A DNA stretch of 7,864 bases from Candidatus Collierbacteria bacterium (GCA_903873735.1 CAIQPO010000005.1:1-7864); one strand, 5' to 3'; positions 1 to 5,229 are shown, counted from the stretch's first letter. Notes: generated from the sequence alone by a model not told the origin. Program-made: numbers and translations.

Positions 1-39
1 AAAAACCAAGAACAATTTTTTAAATTTCCAATAGACGAT

Positions 40-75
40 ATCATATCACCTAAATCAGAAAAAATCAACTATAGG
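40..75 (-). promoter_or_regulatory. Promoter for a gene off the left edge
   Basis: Read on the minus strand, TTGATT (63-68) and TATGAT (40-45) are separated by exactly 17 bases, and TGA just before the -10 makes it an extended -10. A CCTATA element (plus-strand TATAGG, 70-75) sits one base upstream of the -35. Predicted start of transcription is near base 33, and no start codon follows before base 1, so the gene lies outside the window. Confidence 0.6.
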
Positions 76-128
76 ACTATTATTCTTATATCCCCTGCCA
101 CAATTTTCCACTATTATGCCCCATAACA

Positions 129-157
129 TTGACTTATTAGCAATTTAATGGTATTAT
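129..157 (+). promoter_or_regulatory. Sigma-70 promoter of the 97-aa membrane protein gene
   Basis: TTGACT (129-134), a 17-base spacer and TATTAT (152-157), preceded by TGG (extended -10). It leaves a leader of about 38 bases before the ATG at 202, ending in an AAAGGAG ribosome site (188-194). Confidence 0.7.
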
Positions 158-201
158 CCTCTCTACAACTTAAGCACATTTTTAGCTAAAGGAGTTCGAA
201 T

Positions 202-495
202 ATGTCAATCGCTGAAATTGCCCTCCGCATCTTCTGGTTCGCTGTTGTCCTCAATGAACGCACCAAAGTTGCCCCAGCCCTTACGATGATCTGCTGGCTC
301 CCAGGCCTAGTTCTCGGCGGAATTGCCAACTTCTTCGCCCCAGGAATCTTCAACCACATCACCTTCTGGGGTGGCGGACTCGTTGGTTTTCTCATCTGTG
401 GCAACGATGATCCTCTTCCAGCCATCGCCAGCCTTTTCATCTCCGGCTGGATCTTTGGCCAAATCGCCGGCCTGCTTCTGCACCTGCTTTTTTGA
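202..495 (+). CDS. Small multi-pass membrane protein, unknown function
   Basis: I do not recognise this 97-aa protein. Its composition is strongly hydrophobic, with likely membrane segments around residues 4-17, 24-46, 54-67 and 74-96. Short loops contain N-E-R-T-K near residue 20 and C-G-N-D-D-P near 66-71. The start is well supported: AAAGGAG at 188-194 lies seven bases upstream of ATG and behind a good promoter. The stop is followed within ten bases by a strong terminator, so this is a single-gene unit. It is one of only three plus-strand genes in the window and is visibly richer in G and C than the neighbouring intergenic DNA. Gly-rich segments in the helices (G-G-G-L-V-G) suggest tight helix packing, as in small channels or assembly factors, but no function can be assigned. 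Confidence 0.8.
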   Translation: MSIAEIALRIFWFAVVLNERTKVAPALTMICWLPGLVLGGIANFFAPGIFNHITFWGGGLVGFLICGNDDPLPAIASLFISGWIFGQIAGLLLHLLF

Positions 496-504
496 TCACC
501 CACA

Positions 505-529
505 CCTCTCCTCCCGGAGAGGTTTTTTT
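505..529 (+). terminator. Rho-independent terminator of the 97-aa gene
   Basis: Perfect 7-bp stem CCTCTCC (505-511) / GGAGAGG (516-522) with a TCCC loop, followed by seven T (523-529). It begins nine bases after the stop codon. Confidence 0.9.
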
Positions 530-531
530 AT

Positions 532-557
532 AAAAAAAATCCCCAGCTAAGCTGGGG
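532..557 (-). terminator. Rho-independent terminator of the 565-959 operon
   Basis: Stem CCCCAG (541-546) / CTGGGG (552-557) with loop CTAAG. Read on the minus strand, the stem is followed by eight T (plus-strand A 532-539). It is almost back to back with the plus-strand terminator, isolating the convergent units from each other. Confidence 0.9.
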
Positions 558-564
558 AATCATT

Positions 565-759
565 TCAGAACTTCGGATATTTGGGTAGCATCTTCGATGG
601 TCGGTTCTGCCAAAAAGCCACCACCTTAAAGATCGCACCAATCACCACACCGCCAATAGACACCCAAAGCCAGTCACGCGGCCAACCCATCAGGACCACC
701 ACTATCGCAAAAATCACCGAAAACAAAGAACAAAGAAATCCCACAATCATCCACTTCAT
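565..759 (-). CDS. Small two-helix membrane protein
   Basis: A 64-aa protein with two predicted transmembrane helices, about residues 3-25 and 31-50, joined by a short G-W-P-R-D-W turn, and a basic tail ending K-Y-P-K-F. The tail and the positive-inside rule suggest the C-terminus faces the cytoplasm. The start is supported by GGAGG (plus-strand CCTCC, 766-770) six bases upstream; this ribosome site lies within the last codons of the preceding gene, whose stop is only two bases away, so the two are probably translationally coupled. It is the second gene of a two-gene operon ended by the hairpin at 532-557. I cannot name the family. Confidence 0.75.
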   Translation of the reverse strand: MKWMIVGFLCSLFSVIFAIVVVLMGWPRDWLWVSIGGVVIGAIFKVVAFWQNRPSKMLPKYPKF

Positions 760-761
760 AA

Positions 762-959
762 TCAGCCTCCAAAGAGCTTGAATAGTCCTACCACCACCGA
801 CACCGCCACCGCTAATACCAAAATTACGGGAGCAGCTTCAGTCATAGTATCCATCGCCTTGTCGGCGCCTTTTCCAGCCTTTCCACCAAGAGCCTTGCTC
901 ATAAAGTAATATGATGGATCAGACAAAGAGAGCCAGTACCAAAAATCTTCATCATCCAT
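762..959 (-). CDS. Small single-pass membrane protein
   Basis: A 65-aa protein with an acidic and aromatic N-terminus (M-D-D-E-D-F-W-Y-W), a Gly/Lys-rich middle (G-G-K-A-G-K-G around residues 25-31) and one C-terminal transmembrane helix, about 43-62, ending L-F-G-G. AGGAGG (plus-strand CCTCCT, 965-970) lies five bases before the ATG. A consensus promoter stands directly upstream, and the stop codon TGA (762-764) is two bases from the next gene's start, so it leads a two-gene membrane-protein operon. The layout resembles tail-anchored peptides; no homologous family is recognised and no function is proposed. Confidence 0.75.
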   Translation of the reverse strand: MDDEDFWYWLSLSDPSYYFMSKALGGKAGKGADKAMDTMTEAAPVILVLAVAVSVVVGLFKLFGG

Positions 960-992
960 GCCTACCTCCTCAAGTCAATGAACAGATGCCAA

Positions 993-1021
993 ATTTTACC
1001 AGAAATAATAATATAGGTCAA
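993..1021 (-). promoter_or_regulatory. Promoter of the 565-959 membrane-protein operon
   Basis: On the minus strand TTGACC (1016-1021), a 17-base spacer and TAAAAT (993-998), with TGG before the -10 (extended -10). A CCTATA element (plus-strand 1012-1017) overlaps the -35 here, whereas in sister promoters it lies one to three bases upstream of it. The -35 ends three bases from the stop codon of the preceding gene. Confidence 0.7.
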
Positions 1022-1023
1022 TA

Positions 1024-1647
1024 TTACACGTAAATCATCAAGCCATCCAGATACTTTTTCCTTATATACCCATCAAACGACATACTAAACATACCATCAT
1101 ACCCATGCTCGGCCATAAGCCCACTCCTTCCCTCTCCTGCAGTCTGGCTTACTATGCAAGAAACAGGTAATCCATAAAGGCAGGGGTTATTTCTATGGAC
1201 CCCAGCAAAACCTCTCATTACATACCCTCTAGCAACCTCCTCATTAAATGTATAAGTCCCATTTAATCCATTGTTGGTCAAATCATCCACACTTCCACCT
1301 CTCCAAACATAGGGCATGTCATATTTTTCCGAAAATATATCCAAAAAACGCACCACAACGTACTCCACTCTCACAGAATCATTTGCCAATCCTTGTAGAT
1401 GATCCAAGCTTTCAAGTTTCGAGTCACCTATTTTTGCCACTAATCCAGGAAATCTTTCTTTATGAAAATTTGCAATTGCCGGAGCAGTCATCAACCACCC
1501 AAGATCACGGTTCATTTCTCCAAAAACCTCTCGCATTGTATTTTTCCAACCTCCATGACGTTTTTCTATCAAATCATTCAACAGCCTCCTGTTATCAACT
1601 ATGTCTTTAGCAGCCAAGGATAGATATTCCAAATTTGGTTCACCCAT
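1024..1647 (-). CDS. Putative ADP-ribosyltransferase-fold protein (tentative)
   Basis: A 207-aa soluble protein. The N-terminal half is helical and charged. From about residue 113 the order Y-V-W-R-G-G (R116), then G-T-Y-T-F-N-E-E-V-A-R-G-Y (130-142), resembles the Arg and Ser/Thr-x-Ser/Thr blocks of ADP-ribosyltransferase folds, in which a conserved Arg binds NAD and a T-x-T strand follows. The third block, a catalytic Glu, is not clearly placed; E172 and E180 are candidates. The ART reading is therefore an inference and could be wrong. The ATG follows the upstream TAA stop with no gap, and the only ribosome-site candidate is GGGGAAAG (plus-strand 1651-1658), so translation is probably coupled to the upstream small membrane protein. 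I see no terminator downstream; the promoter of the next operon begins at once. Confidence 0.75.
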   Translation of the reverse strand: MGEPNLEYLSLAAKDIVDNRRLLNDLIEKRHGGWKNTMREVFGEMNRDLGWLMTAPAIANFHKERFPGLVAKIGDSKLESLDHLQGLANDSVRVEYVVVRFLDIFSEKYDMPYVWRGGSVDDLTNNGLNGTYTFNEEVARGYVMRGFAGVHRNNPCLYGLPVSCIVSQTAGEGRSGLMAEHGYDGMFSMSFDGYIRKKYLDGLMIYV

Positions 1648-1881
1648 TTACTTTCCCCATTGCCACTTAGGTTTCTCTCCCGTCTTGAAGCACACCAAAA
1701 TCAACACCACAGTAAACAACATTCCCACTGCAATATTTTTCCAACCTTCATGGTCCACCCCTCTCATAGACCAATAAAATAAAGCTCCCCAAATAGCCAG
1801 AACCATCCAACCTTCCCAGGTAGCCGGAGTCCATCCCCACCCATACCTCTTCCTCACAAACCAATGTTTTTTTGCGTTCAT
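1648..1881 (-). CDS. Small two-helix membrane protein, RYGWGWTPATW family
   Basis: A 77-aa protein. A basic N-terminus leads into R-Y-G-W-G-W-T-P-A-T-W-E-G-W (residues 12-25), then two hydrophobic helices (about 25-40 and 48-65), then a conserved-looking tail K-T-G-E-K-P-K-W-Q-W-G-K (66-77). From memory, this Trp-rich head plus K-P-K/R-W-x-W-G tail marks a widespread family of small uncharacterised bacterial membrane proteins; this has not been checked by search. I prefer the ATG at 1879-1881 over an in-frame TTG at 1899, because no ribosome site precedes either and a GATAAT box sits six bases before the ATG, predicting a leaderless mRNA. It leads an operon: its TAA is directly followed by the ATG of the ART-like gene. 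Confidence 0.75.
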   Translation of the reverse strand: MNAKKHWFVRKRYGWGWTPATWEGWMVLAIWGALFYWSMRGVDHEGWKNIAVGMLFTVVLILVCFKTGEKPKWQWGK

Positions 1882-1887
1882 ACCCAC

Positions 1888-1896
1888 ATTATCCCA
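1888..1896 (-). promoter_or_regulatory. Extended -10 promoter, probably leaderless start
   Basis: On the minus strand TGG-GATAAT occupies 1888-1896, and the first base of the ATG (1881) is the seventh base after the -10, the normal start point of transcription. The -35 region (GGTTTT) is poor. No ribosome site exists upstream of the ATG. Confidence 0.45.
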
Positions 1897-1931
1897 CAAT
1901 ATAAACTCATAAAACCAAAACAGCTATATCG

Positions 1932-1937
1932 TATAAA
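1932..1937 (+). promoter_or_regulatory. -10 box of the SRAP gene, near-leaderless start
   Basis: TATAAA (1932-1937) predicts transcription starting at about 1944-1946; the ATG is at 1946. No GGAG-like site precedes the ATG and no convincing -35 is seen. The 64-base gap to the divergent membrane-protein gene therefore carries two opposed promoters. Confidence 0.45.
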
Positions 1938-1945
1938 ATTAGCAC

Positions 1946-2503
1946 ATGTGCGGCCGTTTTCTTCTCACTGATCAAGACAAAATTCAACAAAGATACAATA
2001 CTTCAAATTCACCAGAGCAGACTTCCCTAACTCCAGAATTTTTTCCCAGCCAAAAAATACTCACTATCACCAAAAACTCCCCCAACAAAATTACCCCCAT
2101 GACATGGGGCATGACTCTATCAACTACTTCAAAAATCAAGCCTTTCAATATTCGTCTTGAAAGCATTATCTCCAAACCATTTTTTTCGCGTGTTTTAACC
2201 ACTCACCGCTGTCTCATTCCAGTAAATAGTTTTTATGAATTTTCACCCGACAAGAAAAAGATCTCATTCTCTCTCGAAGACCATTCTCTGTTTTCTCTCG
2301 CCGGCATCTATATCGCTGAAAACAACACATCATCCTGTGCCATTATCACTACCCCTCCAAATGAGCAAGTAGCCCCAATCCACCCTCGCATGCCAGCCAT
2401 CATCCACCAAAAGGACGAGGAATATTGGCTAGATAGCAAAACATCCACCTACAATCTTATAGATCTCCTCCAGCCATATAACAAAAGACTATTTGTCGAA
2501 TAA
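1946..2503 (+). CDS. yedK: SRAP-domain protein (YedK/HMCES family), abasic-site DNA-protein crosslinker
   Basis: SRAP-family proteins form a thiazolidine crosslink with abasic sites in single-stranded DNA through the N-terminal Cys exposed after Met removal, shielding the site during replication. All family blocks are visible in 185 aa: M-C-G-R-F at the start (Cys2), W-G-M near 54-56, F-N-I-R-L-E-S (N68, R70, E72), R-C-L-I-P-V-N-S-F-Y-E-F with E98 matching the catalytic Glu, F-S-L-A-G-I-Y near 116-122, I-H-P-R-M-P with H146 matching the catalytic His, and Y-W-L-D at 160-163. It is shorter than the usual 200-230 aa but looks intact. Cys2 must be at the extreme N-terminus, which fixes the ATG at 1946 despite the lack of a ribosome site. 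In E. coli yedK has been linked to the SOS response; no LexA-like box was noticed here. Its stop codon overlaps the T-tract of the opposing gene's terminator. Confidence 0.93.
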   Translation: MCGRFLLTDQDKIQQRYNTSNSPEQTSLTPEFFPSQKILTITKNSPNKITPMTWGMTLSTTSKIKPFNIRLESIISKPFFSRVLTTHRCLIPVNSFYEFSPDKKKISFSLEDHSLFSLAGIYIAENNTSSCAIITTPPNEQVAPIHPRMPAIIHQKDEEYWLDSKTSTYNLIDLLQPYNKRLFVE

Positions 2504-2525
2504 AAAACCCTGGCTATGCCAGGGT
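2502..2525 (-). terminator. Rho-independent terminator of the 145-aa lipoprotein gene
   Basis: Perfect stem CCCTGGC (2508-2514) / GCCAGGG (2518-2524), loop TAT, extended by A2507-T2525. On the minus strand six T follow (plus-strand A 2502-2507). On the plus strand the downstream tract TATCTTCTATT is only weakly T-rich, so it may act partly as a terminator for the SRAP gene too. Confidence 0.85.
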
Positions 2526-2530
2526 ATCTT

Positions 2531-2968
2531 CTATTCCTCAATTACAAAAACTTGTCCCATGATCTCTTGAGTCTGGTAAAGCTTATCAGCGCTATGTTTA
2601 TACCACAGCGACTCACTGACTTTAGCCAGTTTAGATCCAAAGACCAGGTAATAATTTACCGGTAGTACTTCACAGTACAAATCACCTCGACTTGGATTTT
2701 CTGGCTTACCCATGGCACACCCATCGATCATCAAGGGAGCTGGGTTCATGTCTTGACCCGTCGCCTCAATAAAGCCATTTTCTTTCCATCTATATCCATA
2801 GATGGGCACAAGCACCTTATTTACGGGCACATAACTCACCACTACCCATCGGTACTCATACTGGACAGTCTTGATGTTCCACATTACTCCATCTGCCTTT
2901 TTAAACTCTACCTCACCACAGGCAGCAAGGGAGAACATCAGAAACACCAACAACATCCATCTCTTCAT
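2531..2968 (-). CDS. Lipoprotein of unknown function, 145 aa
   Basis: A type II signal peptide is clear: M-K-R-W, a hydrophobic stretch (residues 5-14) and the lipobox L-A-A-C with Cys17 as the lipidated residue, followed by Gly. The mature part looks rich in beta strands (alternating V/Y/W segments such as Y-R-W-V-V-V-S-Y-V around 38-48) and has two further Cys (M-I-D-G-C and D-L-Y-C-E), which could form a disulfide outside the membrane. I recognise no family. The start is M-K-R-W rather than an in-frame ATG five codons upstream, because that longer start would place the GGAGG ribosome site (plus-strand CCTCC, 2973-2977, four bases before the chosen ATG) inside the coding region. It is a single-gene unit with its own promoter and terminator. 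Confidence 0.85.
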   Translation of the reverse strand: MKRWMLLVFLMFSLAACGEVEFKKADGVMWNIKTVQYEYRWVVVSYVPVNKVLVPIYGYRWKENGFIEATGQDMNPAPLMIDGCAMGKPENPSRGDLYCEVLPVNYYLVFGSKLAKVSESLWYKHSADKLYQTQEIMGQVFVIEE

Positions 2969-3005
2969 TTTTCCTCCGATCATTACTCAACGTACAAGAT
3001 ATCTA

Positions 3006-3043
3006 AATATATCATTTTGTACCTAAAAAATCAAATATATAGG
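3006..3043 (-). promoter_or_regulatory. Promoter of the 145-aa lipoprotein gene with CCTATA element
   Basis: On the minus strand TTGATT (3029-3034), a 17-base spacer and TATATT (3006-3011), with TGA before the -10. A CCTATA element (plus-strand TATAGG 3038-3043) lies three bases upstream of the -35, the same offset as in the promoter at 5283-5320. Confidence 0.7.
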
Positions 3044-3089
3044 ATGTAATTTTGCCCGCTCAATCCTCAGCATCTACCTTCAATCCAAT

Positions 3090-3113
3090 AAAAAACCAGG
3101 TGTTTCCACCTGG
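3090..3113 (-). terminator. Rho-independent terminator after the 44-aa peptide gene
   Basis: Perfect stem CCAGGTG (3096-3102) / CACCTGG (3107-3113), loop TTTC. On the minus strand six T follow (plus-strand A 3090-3095). It starts nine bases after the peptide's stop codon, supporting that short gene as real. Confidence 0.9.
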
Positions 3114-3121
3114 TAAAATGA

Positions 3122-3256
3122 TCAATCGTCATCATCATCGTCGTCCGTCAACATAAAGATAATCCCCATCACCAGCAAACCCAAACCTCCGGGGTTATGA
3201 AGGACTAGCCACAACACAGCTCCGGAGACAGCCCACATATATCCGATGAACTTCAT
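3122..3256 (-). CDS. 44-aa hydrophobic peptide with a seven-Asp C-terminal tail
   Basis: This short gene encodes a peptide starting M-K-F-I-G-Y-M-W, with hydrophobic stretches about residues 3-19 and 24-37 broken by H-N-P-G-G, and ending T-D-D-D-D-D-D-D. The Asp run uses mixed GAC and GAT codons, so it is not a simple triplet slippage tract, which hints that the residue is selected. The start is supported by GAGG (minus strand, within the last codons of the preceding gene) seven bases before the ATG. The upstream stop TAG ends two bases before the ATG, giving a tight two-gene operon, and a strong terminator follows. Family unknown. It could be a small membrane partner or regulator of the upstream soluble protein, with the acidic tail binding cations or a basic partner; that is speculation. 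Confidence 0.75.
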   Translation of the reverse strand: MKFIGYMWAVSGAVLWLVLHNPGGLGLLVMGIIFMLTDDDDDDD

Positions 3257-3258
3257 AT

Positions 3259-3666
3259 CTACACCTCGCTGGCGTATTTAGGCTCAAATTCCTCGAGTTT
3301 ACCCAGCTCACCTTCAGGTCTCTGGGCGCGAGCAGCATCGAAAAATTCTCTCACCTGGTCCATTGTATGTGGAGTATTGGTTGCCACCATCACCTTAAAT
3401 CCAGAAGAAAGTAAATCCACCAAGAAACCTGCAGAGGTTGACCAATTTTTGGCACACTCAGCCTTGGCCAAGTATCCATGGAGTTCTTCACCCCACATCA
3501 TCACCGTCTCTACTTCAGATTTAGGATATTCGTCAACTCCAGGCCACACCCACACTACATCCTGGCCCCAATCATAGATAACCCTCTTGGTAGCCATCAG
3601 AATTTCCAAAAACTTGTTATGCTCCTCAGTGGACCCTTTCCCACGCAAATTATTTAGGTCAAACAT
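3259..3666 (-). CDS. Soluble protein of unknown function, 135 aa
   Basis: I recognise no family. The protein is soluble, mixed alpha/beta by eye, with W-rich segments (Y-D-W-G-Q-D-V-V-W-V-W-P around 31-42 and M-M-W-G-E-E near 56-61), a probable strand-turn F-K-V-M-V-A-T-N-T near residue 90-98, and a C-terminal charged helix. There is no signal peptide or membrane segment. The start is well supported: AGGAGG (plus-strand CCTCCT, 3671-3676) is four bases before the ATG and a TTGACA promoter lies upstream. It is the first gene of an operon with the 44-aa Asp-tailed peptide, whose ribosome site is encoded in this gene's final codons, so production of the two proteins is probably coupled. Confidence 0.85.
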   Translation of the reverse strand: MFDLNNLRGKGSTEEHNKFLEILMATKRVIYDWGQDVVWVWPGVDEYPKSEVETVMMWGEELHGYLAKAECAKNWSTSAGFLVDLLSSGFKVMVATNTPHTMDQVREFFDAARAQRPEGELGKLEEFEPKYASEV

Positions 3667-3708
3667 AAGTCCTCCTTTGGACCGTAATATGACAATGTTC
3701 TTTGCCGT

Positions 3709-3755
3709 ATTCTAACTCAACCAGGCACAAATGTCAAACTATAGGGTTGCCTATA
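3709..3755 (-). promoter_or_regulatory. Strong promoter with inverted CCTATA elements
   Basis: On the minus strand a perfect TTGACA (3732-3737), a 17-base spacer and TAGAAT (3709-3714). Upstream lies the inverted repeat TATAGG (3740-3745) - GTTG - CCTATA (3750-3755), so the CCTATA element seen at sister promoters is present in both orientations here. It drives the 135-aa/44-aa operon. Confidence 0.75.
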
Positions 3756-3763
3756 AATATATC

Positions 3764-3787
3764 AAAAAAGACGGAGTTTCCTCCGTC
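3764..3787 (-). terminator. Rho-independent terminator of the 101-aa gene
   Basis: Perfect stem GACGGAG (3770-3776) / CTCCGTC (3781-3787), loop TTTC. On the minus strand six T follow (plus-strand A 3764-3769). It lies ten bases after the stop codon. Confidence 0.9.
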
Positions 3788-3797
3788 TGAATATGCG

Positions 3798-4103
3798 CTA
3801 TCGCTTCTTCCGAAAAACAAAGTAAGCATCATAACTTTCACAATAACCCGGTTTATCGTACTCCACTTTCCAGCCAGCACCTCGATAAACGTCCTCCACG
3901 TCCAGCCAATGATTGTCAAACACCTGATCACTCGAATAACCTTTACTCACAATTCTTTCCACCACAGTCTTTTGCAATACTGTCGATGAAACTCCATCCC
4001 AATTCTCAGCAATCAGCTCATTAAAAGCCTCCAGTACCGCATCAGGCAACAACTCAACCTTCTTCTTATTAACCTCACTTGGGGTGATAGGCTTAGCTGT
4101 CAT
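3798..4103 (-). CDS. Small conserved phage-type protein, 101 aa
   Basis: A soluble protein with a helical N-terminal half (residues 10-55, including A-F-N-E-L-I-A-E-N-W) and a C-terminal block D-N-H-W-L-D-V-E-D-V-Y-R-G-A-G-W-K-V-E-Y-D-K-P-G-Y (63-87), then Y-F-V-F-R-K-K. From memory, closely similar blocks (an N-E-L-I-A-E-N helix, then W-L-D, then G-W-K-V-x-Y-D-K-P-x-Y) occur in small uncharacterised proteins of bacteriophages and plasmids; I have no named function, and the match is recalled rather than searched. A role in host takeover or DNA transactions is possible. AAAGGAG (plus-strand 4111-4117) is seven bases before the ATG. The promoter is flanked by two operator-like repeats, so this gene is the best candidate in the window for specific repression. 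It is a single-gene unit with its own terminator. Confidence 0.85.
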   Translation of the reverse strand: MTAKPITPSEVNKKKVELLPDAVLEAFNELIAENWDGVSSTVLQKTVVERIVSKGYSSDQVFDNHWLDVEDVYRGAGWKVEYDKPGYCESYDAYFVFRKKR

Positions 4104-4121
4104 CTCTGCTCTCCTTTGTTT

Positions 4122-4140
4122 TGTTAGTGTACTTACAACA
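4122..4140. repeat. Operator-like element A, downstream copy
   Basis: A 19-base element that starts TGTTAGTGT and ends AACA, so its outer arms TGTT/AACA are inverted repeats. It matches the element at 4163-4181 at 13 of 19 positions, including the first nine. It covers the predicted start of transcription and early leader of the 101-aa gene, where a bound repressor would block the polymerase. Confidence 0.5.
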
Positions 4141-4145
4141 CCAAT

Positions 4146-4174
4146 AGTCTACCACCTCAATATGTTAGTGTCAA
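4146..4174 (-). promoter_or_regulatory. Promoter of the 101-aa gene
   Basis: On the minus strand a perfect TTGACA (4169-4174), a 17-base spacer and TAGACT (4146-4151), with TGG before the -10 (extended). Predicted transcription start is near 4139. Two related 19-base elements overlap the -35 and the start point. It lacks the CCTATA element found at neighbouring promoters. Confidence 0.75.
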
Positions 4175-4181
4175 GTAAACA
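4163..4181. repeat. Operator-like element B, upstream copy overlapping the -35
   Basis: Begins TGTTAGTGT and ends AACA like element A, 41 bases away (about four helical turns), and overlaps the -35 of the 101-aa gene's promoter. Two related half-symmetric sites on the same face of the helix, bracketing a promoter, are typical of co-operative repressor binding. Confidence 0.5.
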
Positions 4182-4238
4182 CCATTCACCTCTCACCCAT
4201 TATCCTTACAAGCTCTTCCCCCACACCTCACAAACCAC

Positions 4239-4265
4239 AAAAAAGCCCGATGTATTACATCGGGC
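4239..4265 (-). terminator. Rho-independent terminator of the 317-aa lipoprotein gene
   Basis: Perfect 9-bp stem GCCCGATGT (4245-4253) / ACATCGGGC (4257-4265), loop ATT. On the minus strand six T follow (plus-strand A 4239-4244). It starts ten bases after the stop codon and is the longest stem in the window. Confidence 0.92.
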
Positions 4266-4275
4266 ACAAATCTCC

Positions 4276-5229
4276 TTAAGGAGTCACCGTCGGAGTCGAT
4301 TCAATCGCCGGAGGGGTCGCCGTCGGCAGATCTTCGATCGGAATCACCGACCCACCAAAGTAGCACGCCCCATCTTTCTCTGAGCACACAAACGTGCGCT
4401 CACACTCCAGGCGATAAGAAGAGCCGGCGGGGTACGCCGAACAAAACTTATCACGCCGGGAAATGAAGCGGTCAAACTCCATGTCCTCGCTGGCCTGGCC
4501 AGACGAGACCTCTTCCTGCTTGGCAGCATCCGGCTCAAAGTATCGAACCATCACCGTCTCAAACTTAAACAGGTTGAAGTACTTCCAGTTGGTCATGTGA
4601 GGGTCGCCCTGAAGCTTGGCCAGCCAATTCGCAGCCACGCCGTCGTAGGTAAGGGTGCCATCAAGCCATGCCTTCGGATCCAAGTCGCGCGAGTTACGGA
4701 AGGTGTCCCGGCTATAGTCGTTGAATTCGGTCATGAGCGGCAAAAAGCCACCAACTTCATAAAGTTCACGCAGGTCTTCCTGGGTAGCAAAGTTGATCGA
4801 GTACTCGATGCCATAGCTGGCCGAGAATTTCGCTTGATCTTTCAGGCTCACATTCCCGAGGACACCAATACACTTGGTCTCGTCCTCCGGGTTGCAGCTC
4901 ATGTCTGACATCAGCTTTTGCGTGCCGCGCTTGTAAATACGGACATAATCGGCCGGGGTCGGGTGAAAGCCCATACCTTGGTACACGGCATACGACTCGG
5001 CGTCACTTTTGTAGACGCCAATCTCATCGGCCTGTAAGAAGGCGGCACGGTATTCTTGTTCATCCTGGCCAGCCACCACCGATGCGTCAGTCTTTTCGCG
5101 ACACACGCTGATGCCCGGCTCGTAGTACTTCGGGCAAATGAGCACCGAGCCTTTTTCAATTGTCGCCGGTGCACATGCGGCCACAGACAGAACAAATACG
5201 ATCAGAAAAATCCAAAGCCACTTCTTCAT
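4276..5229 (-). CDS. Cys-rich lipoprotein, possible SPFH/Band-7-like domain
   Basis: The largest gene here, 317 aa. A type II signal peptide (M-K-K-W, hydrophobic 4-15) ends in lipobox V-A-A-C with Cys19 lipidated. The mature part has eight further Cys in clusters (32, 43; 112, 120; 263, 276, 282, 289), suggesting disulfides outside the membrane. The stretch about 121-181 (V-S-L-K-D-Q-A-K-F-S-A-S-Y-G-I-E-Y-S-I-N, then R-E-L-Y-E-V-G-G and D-Y-S-R-D-T-F-R-N-S) follows the pattern of SPFH/Band-7 domains, whose members scaffold membrane microdomains; this is a pattern match by eye and uncertain. The tail P-T-A-T-P-P-A-I-E-S-T-P-T-V-T-P is low complexity. GGAGG (plus-strand CCTCC, 5235-5239) five bases upstream fixes the start at M-K-K-W rather than four codons earlier. 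It is richer in G/C than the genes around it (33 of 60 bases in 4441-4500 against 24 of 60 in 2041-2100), a possible sign of separate origin. Confidence 0.88.
   Translation of the reverse strand: MKKWLWIFLIVFVLSVAACAPATIEKGSVLICPKYYEPGISVCREKTDASVVAGQDEQEYRAAFLQADEIGVYKSDAESYAVYQGMGFHPTPADYVRIYKRGTQKLMSDMSCNPEDETKCIGVLGNVSLKDQAKFSASYGIEYSINFATQEDLRELYEVGGFLPLMTEFNDYSRDTFRNSRDLDPKAWLDGTLTYDGVAANWLAKLQGDPHMTNWKYFNLFKFETVMVRYFEPDAAKQEEVSSGQASEDMEFDRFISRRDKFCSAYPAGSSYRLECERTFVCSEKDGACYFGGSVIPIEDLPTATPPAIESTPTVTP

Noticed and set aside
186..503. Open frame antisense to the 97-aa membrane protein
   Set aside because: No ribosome site or promoter; arginine- and proline-rich translation typical of a shadow of a hydrophobic gene.
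3122..3147. Repeat of ATC/GTC triplets as a microsatellite or CRISPR-like repeat
   Set aside because: It is the coding strand complement of the seven Asp codons; mixed GAC/GAT use and no spacer structure.
4597..4908. Plus-strand open frame inside the 317-aa lipoprotein gene
   Set aside because: Lies wholly within a gene with a signal peptide, ribosome site, promoter and terminator; no initiation signals of its own.
4911..5195. Second minus-strand frame inside the lipoprotein gene
   Set aside because: Overlaps the supported frame, has no ribosome site and gives a Ser/Arg/Pro-rich shadow translation.
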